A stretch of 64,000 bases of DNA from Paracoccus mutanolyticus. Lineage in GTDB: Bacteria > Pseudomonadota > Alphaproteobacteria > Rhodobacterales > Rhodobacteraceae. Shown here piece by piece: positions 59,326 to 64,000 of this stretch (position 1 is the stretch's first letter; each line of letters begins with the position of its first letter). The stretch spans positions 3,318,131 to 3,382,130 of the forward strand of contig NZ_CP030239.1 in the NCBI RefSeq assembly GCF_003285265.1, written 5' to 3'. The notes under the pieces are model-generated. The model searched no databases. It was given only the letters and a program-made list of their open reading frames with translations, and was not told where the DNA came from. Both the position numbers and the translations under genes were made by a program.

Positions 59326-59604
59326 ATGCGAACTCATCTTGCTGCTCTTCTCGCTCTCATGATCATCGCCGGTTGCGCGGCCGGTCCCGGCACCGTGGTC
59401 AAGGGCGCCGGGCCGGACGAGCTTTTGAAGCTGCGCGAAGGCCCCGGCCTCAACTACCGGATCATCCTCGGCCTTCCCGACGGCACGCGCCTCACGCGCC
59501 ACGACTGCGTGACCAAAGCCGGCAAACGCTGGTGCCGGGTCTCGCTCGCAGCCAAGCCCGGCGTCTCGGGTTACGTGTCGGCAGACTATCTGTCGGAGTC
59601 CTGA
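59326..59604 (+). CDS. SH3-domain lipoprotein
   Basis: A lipoprotein signal (LLALMIIAGC) precedes a bacterial SH3 domain: LLKLREGPGLNYRIILGLPDG, then HDCVTKAGKRWCRVSL and GVSGYVSADYLSES. Such proteins bind cell-wall peptides. It consists of 92 residues and an intact frame, with two Cys in the SH3 part that may pair. It stands just before an AT-rich island. Confidence 0.85.
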   Translation: MRTHLAALLALMIIAGCAAGPGTVVKGAGPDELLKLREGPGLNYRIILGLPDGTRLTRHDCVTKAGKRWCRVSLAAKPGVSGYVSADYLSES

Positions 59605-59937
59605 TTTTCCGCTGCCGGGCTAGCGGGGGCTCTGGTCGCTACGCCGGCGGGAGCGATACCGGATTGCTTTTAGCGGGCCGTCAAGTGTCGGCGTTGCGGG
59701 ACGAAGCGGTCATTCTACATTGGGGAATTTCGAAGCACTCGGCTGCGATCAGACAGACAATTTTTTTAACCAAGCGAATTTGAGATTTTTTCAAGTGCCT
59801 CTTGTATGTCTGGCGCAAGTTCAATGCCAGTGAGTAAAGATCAAAGAAAGAAATATTGAGGTGCTCCGTTGCACAGTCCGCCTGCGTATAGATGAGTATA
59901 TGAAAGGGCATCCACCGTTTCATTGATCCAAGGGAAG

Positions 59938-59974
59938 CCCCGCAAGCAACTCGTCACTGCTTGCGGGGTTTTTT
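59938..59974 (+). terminator. Orphan intrinsic terminator in the AT-rich island
   Basis: The perfect 11-bp stem CCCCGCAAGCA / TGCTTGCGGGG with a 9-base loop is followed by six T. It is the strongest terminator on the plus strand here, but the nearest upstream plus-strand gene ends 330 bp earlier. It could therefore end a non-coding transcript that starts inside the island. Confidence 0.85.
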
Positions 59975-60001
59975 GCAGCCAGCAATTCCAATTTAGCTAC
60001 A

Positions 60002-60036
60002 TGCCTATATAGGTATATGCCTATCTGCCTATATAC
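60002..60036. repeat. Short CCTATA repeat cluster
   Basis: TGCCTATATAGGTATATGCC followed by TATCTGCCTATATACC contains three TGCCTAT units and the palindrome CCTATATAGG. Such small AT-rich repeats can be regulator operators or iteron-like sites; nothing else here favours one reading. Confidence 0.5.
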
Positions 60037-60203
60037 CCTCTAGCAAACGCATAACGCCGAATGACCAGGCTGATCTGCAAGCTTTGCAAACTCCACACAA
60101 CCAACTCTTGAATTTTAGGTGTCACAAGTCGGATCATAAGTTCTAATTTAGCCATTTGAGAATTCTAATCTGATGACAGCCATGTGCCAAGTCCGCAATG
60201 GGC

Positions 60204-60842
60204 TCAAAACCGCATCCCCCACCGAAACCCGACCCCCTCGGTCCCGATCCCGAAGCTCGCCGCGCCGAAGCTGACCCCGATCAGCGCGCCGGTGAACACC
60301 TGCTCCACGGTATGCTCGCCCGCGTGCACCCGGCTCCAGCCGGTCAGCCCGGCCGCGCCATAGGCCGCCGCGCCTGCCCAGGGCTTGTCCTCAAAGCACT
60401 TCCCCGCCAGATCGCCCGCGCCGAAGAACGCCGCCCCGGTGTGGCCCGAGGGGAAGCCCTTGCCCTCGCCCGAGGGGCGGCGCGCGATGGGGGCGCCGTC
60501 GAAGAATTCCTTCATGCCCCAGACCAGCGCCGTCTGCAGGAAGCCCCGCACGGCGAAATCCTCCAGCCGGTCCTGATCGGCGGCGCAGGCCGCCGCGGCC
60601 AGCGGCAACCCGTATTTCATCGCCGTGCCGAACTGTTCGAACGGGTCCGCCGCCGCCGGGAATGCGAGGGCGGCGACGAGGGTCAGCGATGTTGCGCAAC
60701 GGCTGCGTGCGTTGCGCGCTGTGACCGCGCGCCGCGTCGGTGCAAGAAACCCAGCAATCACCGGGATTTTCGCTGTGACAGCCGTGCACAGGGCGTACAC
60801 CGGCCGTACACCGGCGATGCACCGGACTTTGCGCCGCTTCAT
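60204..60842 (-). CDS. PAP2-superfamily phosphatase (start uncertain)
   Basis: The PAP2 motifs are clear: KEFFDGAPIARRPSGEGKGFPSGHTGAAF (motifs 1 and 2, in parts) and WSRVHAGEHTVEQVFTGALIG (motif 3). A hydrophobic signal-like stretch SLTLVAALAFPAAADP precedes the domain. The only ATG in frame is at 60842, where it would overlap the lolD stop (TGATG). That start makes the first 45 residues out of the dispersed repeat, so the real start may be later, for example a non-ATG codon near 60695 after a lost base. It probably removes phosphate from a lipid or periplasmic substrate. Confidence 0.72.
   Translation of the reverse strand: MKRRKVRCIAGVRPVYALCTAVTAKIPVIAGFLAPTRRAVTARNARSRCATSLTLVAALAFPAAADPFEQFGTAMKYGLPLAAAACAADQDRLEDFAVRGFLQTALVWGMKEFFDGAPIARRPSGEGKGFPSGHTGAAFFGAGDLAGKCFEDKPWAGAAAYGAAGLTGWSRVHAGEHTVEQVFTGALIGVSFGAASFGIGTEGVGFRWGMRF
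60740..60824 (-). repeat. Dispersed intergenic repeat, copy 2
   Basis: On the minus strand it reads GCCGGTGTACG twice, GCACGGCTGTCAC and GAAAATCCC-loop-GGGTTTC, the same order as 6541-6609. It overlaps the apparent 5' part of the PAP2 gene directly after lolD. Confidence 0.6.
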
Positions 60843-61504
60843 CACCCCCCCAGCCGGATCACCCGGTCCATGCGCCCCGCCAGATCCATGTTGTGCGTCG
60901 CGATCAGCGCCGAGAGCCCGGTCTGGCGCACCAGGCCCATCAGCACGTCGAAGACCTTGTCCGAGGTCGCGGGATCGAGGTTCCCGGTCGGCTCGTCCGC
61001 CAGCAGCAGCGCGGGCGCATTCGCCAGCGCCCGGCAAAAGGCCACGCGCTGCTGTTCGCCCCCGGAGAGCTGCGCCGGGCGGTGATCGGCGCGGTGCGAC
61101 AGCCCGACACGGCCCAGCAGGTCCGCCGCCCGGGCCCGCGCCGCGCCTTGGGAAACGCCGTTCGCCAGCTGCGGCAGAACGATGTTTTCGGCGGCCGAGA
61201 ATTCGGGCAGCAGGTGGTGGAACTGATAGACGAAGCCCAGCGAGACGCGGCGCGCCTCGGTGCGGGCGCGGTCGCCCTGCCCGGTCATGTCGCGCCCGTT
61301 CAGCACCACGCGGCCCGCGTCGGCGGTGTCCAGCAGACCCGCGATATGCAGTAGCGTCGATTTCCCGGCCCCCGAGGGCGCGACCAGCGCCACCACCTCG
61401 CCCCGCGCGACCGAGAGCGACAGGTCCGACAGCACCGGCACCGGGGCCGGGCCGCCCTTGCCGTAGGTCTTGGAGATCGCGTCCAGAACCAGAACGTCAT
61501 TCAT
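60842..61504 (-). CDS. lolD: Lipoprotein-releasing ABC transporter ATP-binding protein LolD
   Basis: This 220-residue ABC ATPase has Walker A PSGAGKST (43-50), a Q-loop in [14 protein letters not shown], the LolD-typical signature [16 protein letters not shown], Walker [16 protein letters not shown] and the H-switch ATHNMDLA. With LolC/LolE it extracts lipoproteins from the inner membrane for transfer to LolA. It overlaps lolC by 8 bp. Confidence 0.94.
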   Translation of the reverse strand: MNDVLVLDAISKTYGKGGPAPVPVLSDLSLSVARGEVVALVAPSGAGKSTLLHIAGLLDTADAGRVVLNGRDMTGQGDRARTEARRVSLGFVYQFHHLLPEFSAAENIVLPQLANGVSQGAARARAADLLGRVGLSHRADHRPAQLSGGEQQRVAFCRALANAPALLLADEPTGNLDPATSDKVFDVLMGLVRQTGLSALIATHNMDLAGRMDRVIRLGG

Positions 61505-62789
61505 AGCGCAGGGCCTCGACCGGGTTCATCCGCGCCGCGCGGCGGGCGGGAAAGATGGTGACGACGAAGGACAGCGCCAGCGACAGGCCCACGGCCTTGG
61601 CGACATCCACCCAGCGCAGCCGCGCCGGCAGTTCATAGATGCCGCGGACCGAGGCGTCCCATGCGCCCCCGCCGGATATCCAGTTCACGAAATCCAGCAC
61701 ATGCTGGACGTTCAGCGCGAAGGCCACCCCCAGCGCGACGCCCGCGAGCGTGCCGATCACCCCGGTGAAGGCCCCGCAGAGGAAAAACACCCGCAGCACC
61801 GAGCCCTCGGTCAGGCCCATGGTGCGCAGGATGCCGATGTCGCGGCCCTTGTTCTTGACCAGCATGATCAGCCCCGAGGTGATGTTCATCGAGGCGATCA
61901 GCACCAGGATCGACAGGATGACGAACATCACGTTGTCCTCCATCGTCAGCGCGCGCAGGAAGCTGCCCGAGGCATCCTTCCAGGTCCAGATCTGCGCGCG
62001 TTCGCCGGCGGCGGTCAGCAGCGCCGGGGTCAGCGCGTCCACGCGCTCGGGGTCCTGCACGAAGACCTCGATCTCGTCCGCGACTCCCTCGCGGTTGAAA
62101 TAGGACTGCGCCTGGGGCATCGGCATGTAGACGCGGGTCTTGTCGATGTCATAGCGCCCGGCCGAGAAGATATAGACCACGTCATAGCTTTCGATCCGGG
62201 GCGTGGTGCCGAAGGCGGTCTGCGCCCCGCGCGGGGAAATCAGCTGCACCCGGTCGCCGACGCCCACGCCCAGGTCGCGCGCAAGCTCGGCCCCGATGGC
62301 GATGCCGCGGTCGAAACCCTCGATATTGCCGCCGGCGGTCGAGGGATTGGAGATGCGCGGCATGGCCTTCAGATCGGCCAGCGTCACCCCATAGACCTCG
62401 GCCACGTTGTTGGAATCGTTGGCCGAGACCATCACCTGGCCGCGAACAACCGGGGTTGCGCGGGTGACGCCCGGAACAGCCGCCAGCCGCGCCGCCAGCG
62501 CGTCCGCATCCTGGATCGTGCCGGGCACGACATAGGTTTCCTCGGTCAGATCGTTATAGACCGAGGTCGGCATGTAGGACACCGAACTGTGGGCGTTCGC
62601 GCCCAGGATGGTGTCGACGAACTCGGCCCTCGATCTCGCCGTCCGCTGCGGCGATCAGCGCGGCCGCCGCGCAGGTGGCCTCGAGGCTGATCCGGTCATC
62701 ACGCTGACCCCGCCCTCGGCCCGGCGGGCGCGCAGGTAGCGCCAGGCGATCAGGAATTCGTAGCGCGAGAACGGGCGGGAACTGGCCAT
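61497..62789 (-). CDS. lolC: Lipoprotein-releasing ABC transporter permease LolC/LolE type (5' part damaged)
   Basis: The intact 3' part (from [14 protein letters not shown]) shows the LolCDE permease domain: [37 protein letters not shown], then [25 protein letters not shown], the LolD-coupling helix, and [18 protein letters not shown]. The true N-terminus is read upstream in another frame ([31 protein letters not shown] at 62789) and joins through [19 protein letters not shown]. In between (62626-62692), the expected first transmembrane helix is replaced by sequence reading [20 protein letters not shown]. The gene is essential in most Gram-negative bacteria. Confidence 0.88.
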
Positions 62790-62900
62790 CGGTCACCTTG
62801 GGTTTGGTTCGGGACTGATTGGCGCGGGCGATCACGAAAGGCAAGGCTACAAGGGCGTGAGGGCGGCGTGGGGATGGTGCGAGGGGGGCCTTTGCTGCCG

Positions 62901-63527
62901 CTAAGCGGTCGGACGCCGCGCCGCTGCGAGAAGCGCGCCGAAAGCGATCATCGTGCTGCCGCTGATGCGGTTGATCCAGCGCAGGCCATGTGCATTGCGC
63001 ATCACCCCTGAAAGCCGGGTTCCGGCATAGGCGTAGAGTGCAATGGCCAGCAGTTCGAGGGTGAGGAAAACAGCCCCGAGGACCATGAAGCTGCCCCAGT
63101 AATGTGCCGGGGCCACGAACTGCGGGAAAAAGGCCGTGAAGATCAGAATGGCTTTGGGGTTGCCGATGGCGACCAGAAACTCCTGCCGGATGAGACCACG
63201 GACCCCATGCTTGCCAAGGTCCGGATTTTCCGCAGGTAGTTCCGCCTCGGAGCGCAGGATTTTGACGCCGAGCCAGACAAGATAGGCCGCCCCCGCAAAC
63301 TTCACGGCCGTAAACGCGATCTCGGAGGCCACGAGCAATGCGCCCATGCCAAGCGCGGCCACGGTAATCATCATAACGAAGGCAACGAGGCGGCCAGCGG
63401 CAGCCACAAGGGCCACCTGCAAACCATACCGCGCGCCGATGGTCATCGAGAGCAGGTTGTTCGGGCCGAATGCCATGTTTAGCGCGAAACAGGCAGGCAC
63501 AAACAGGAGCAAGGTTTCCAAAGGCAT
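62901..63527 (-). CDS. LysE/RhtB family amino acid exporter
   Basis: The 208-residue, six-helix protein has the family wording FALNMAFGPNNLLSMTIGARYG (normally GPGPNN), AAYLVWLGVKILRSEAELP, GLIRQEFLVAIGNPKAILIF and FFPQFVAP. The substrate is one or more amino acids. Next to it on the same strand is an AsnC/Lrp regulator, a common regulator-exporter arrangement, but the two are 107 bp apart in the order regulator first. Its GC content seems lower than neighbours. Confidence 0.88.
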   Translation of the reverse strand: MPLETLLLFVPACFALNMAFGPNNLLSMTIGARYGLQVALVAAAGRLVAFVMMITVAALGMGALLVASEIAFTAVKFAGAAYLVWLGVKILRSEAELPAENPDLGKHGVRGLIRQEFLVAIGNPKAILIFTAFFPQFVAPAHYWGSFMVLGAVFLTLELLAIALYAYAGTRLSGVMRNAHGLRWINRISGSTMIAFGALLAAARRPTA

Positions 63528-63634
63528 TGCGTCACCATCAGCTTTTTCGGGACCATGCCCCGAATTTATTTGGCTTGTCTATGACTGCATCGTCCCGCAC
63601 AGCAGACATTCTACCGCAGCAACAGGAACGCACC

Positions 63635-64000
63635 CTATAGCGGCCCCGGCCGGCGTTCCTCGGACAGCATCACATTGGCCTCGACCTGGCCCACGCCCGG
63701 CAGGGTCATGATGCGGCGGCGCAGGATGCGTTCGAAATCGGCGATGTCGCGGGCGTGGATGCGCAGGCGGTAGTCGAACTGGCCCAGGACGTGCTGGACC
63801 ACCTGCACCTCGGGGATGGCGGTCACGGCGCGTTCGAATTCGTCCAGGCTGGTGCGGCCCTTGGCGGCGAGCCGAATGCCCAGGAACACGGTGACGCCGA
63901 ACCCCAGCGCCGCCTGATCGACCACGACGCGGCGCCCGGCGATCACCCCCGCCTCGGTCAGGCGCTTGATGCGGCGCCAGGTCGCGGGCTGGGTCAGGCC
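63635..64000 (-). CDS. Lrp/AsnC family transcriptional regulator, 5' part outside the window
   Basis: The reading frame is open to the end of the window: GLTQPATWRRIKRLTEAGVI (recognition helix of the HTH), then the RAM ligand-binding domain LGFGVTVFLGIRLAAKGR, VQVVQHVLGQFDYRLRIHARD and GVGQVEANVMLSEERRPG. These regulators sense amino acids and often control a LysE-type exporter, here the next gene downstream. About 120 residues are visible of an expected 150-160. Confidence 0.87.
   Translation of the reverse strand, partial: GLTQPATWRRIKRLTEAGVIAGRRVVVDQAALGFGVTVFLGIRLAAKGRTSLDEFERAVTAIPEVQVVQHVLGQFDYRLRIHARDIADFERILRRRIMTLPGVGQVEANVMLSEERRPGPL

Larger units (their letters stand above)
59605..60203. 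other. AT-rich intergenic island
   Basis: From about 59690 to 60180 the composition drops well below the surrounding high-GC DNA (runs such as GACAATTTTTTTAACC and AAAGATCAAAGAAAG). No protein with recognisable similarity is seen; the only ORFs (80 codons on the minus strand at 59681-59923, and 44 codons at 60021-60155) lack a ribosome binding site. The island contains an isolated intrinsic terminator (59938) and a small CCTATA repeat (60002). It may be a recent insertion, a phage or plasmid remnant, or the site of an untranslated RNA. Confidence 0.6.

Noticed and set aside
59681..59923. 80-codon minus-strand ORF in the AT-rich island
   Set aside because: No ribosome binding site, no recognisable family, and it begins next to a plus-strand terminator; could only be supported by expression data.
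60021..60155. 44-codon minus-strand ORF starting MAKLELMIRLV
   Set aside because: Too short, no ribosome binding site, and ends inside the CCTATA repeat.

Overview
The window is high-GC DNA from an alphaproteobacterium, most likely a Paracoccus-like member of the Rhodobacteraceae. Pointers are the alphaproteobacterial neighbourhoods (ppx-ppk-hdaA, aroB-aroK next to xerD, accB-accC-aat-DUF2155-mlaD-NDUFA12, carD-fdxA-S4 protein-Suv3 helicase), a CarD regulator, a complex I NDUFA12 homologue, a group-2 Mrp antiporter operon, and a family of ATATTT-centred intergenic repeats. The genus is inference from protein style; no 16S gene, tRNA, CRISPR array or complete mobile element is visible.

Layout. 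0-2.6 kb: end of a branched-chain amino acid ABC operon (livF-livH-livM). 2.7-7.8 kb: uvrB, an I78-inhibitor lipoprotein, a ParA-type ATPase, an ABM-domain protein and an M19 dipeptidase. 7.8-13.6 kb (minus): perM-hdaA-ppk-ppx. 13.7-16 kb: proS facing a tandem universal stress protein. 16-22 kb: an accessory cell-surface locus with a CE2/SGNH-like esterase, a GT61-like glycosyltransferase, a hexapeptide acetyltransferase, an AMP-forming ligase, an acyl carrier protein and a PLP decarboxylase. It resembles gene sets seen beside exosortase A systems, but no exosortase is present here. 22.2-28.4 kb: mrpACDEFG (A carries the B-like domain). 28.4-34.5 kb: aroB/aroK, two exported proteins of unknown function, xerD and a xanthine/uracil-type permease. 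34.8-38.7 kb: transketolase, an EamA permease and a lipid A-type acyltransferase.

38.9-42.7 kb: accB, accC, aat, a DUF2155 protein, mlaD and NDUFA12. 42.8-46.7 kb: a purine catabolism block, with an NCS2 permease divergent from a PuuE-UraD fusion and ureidoglycine aminohydrolase. 46.7-52 kb (minus): carD, fdxA, an S4 RNA-binding protein, a Suv3-type helicase and a TPR protein. 52-59.6 kb: SCP2 protein, alpha/beta hydrolase, oligoendopeptidase F, a second M19 dipeptidase, parE, YnfA and an SH3 lipoprotein. 59.6-60.2 kb is an AT-rich island with an orphan terminator. 60.2-64 kb (minus): PAP2 phosphatase, lolD, lolC, a LysE exporter and a truncated AsnC/Lrp regulator.

The most pervasive feature is sequence damage. 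About 22 of some 57 genes, including essential ones (proS, accC, parE, lolC), carry frameshifts, paired compensating indels or in-frame stops, while protein similarity continues on both sides. This looks like consensus or assembly error rather than gene decay. In a few places the damaged stretch reads like a fragment of another gene (inside uvrB, after tkt, possibly in lolC), which suggests local chimerism. Gene limits below are therefore given for the reconstructed genes, with lesions noted.
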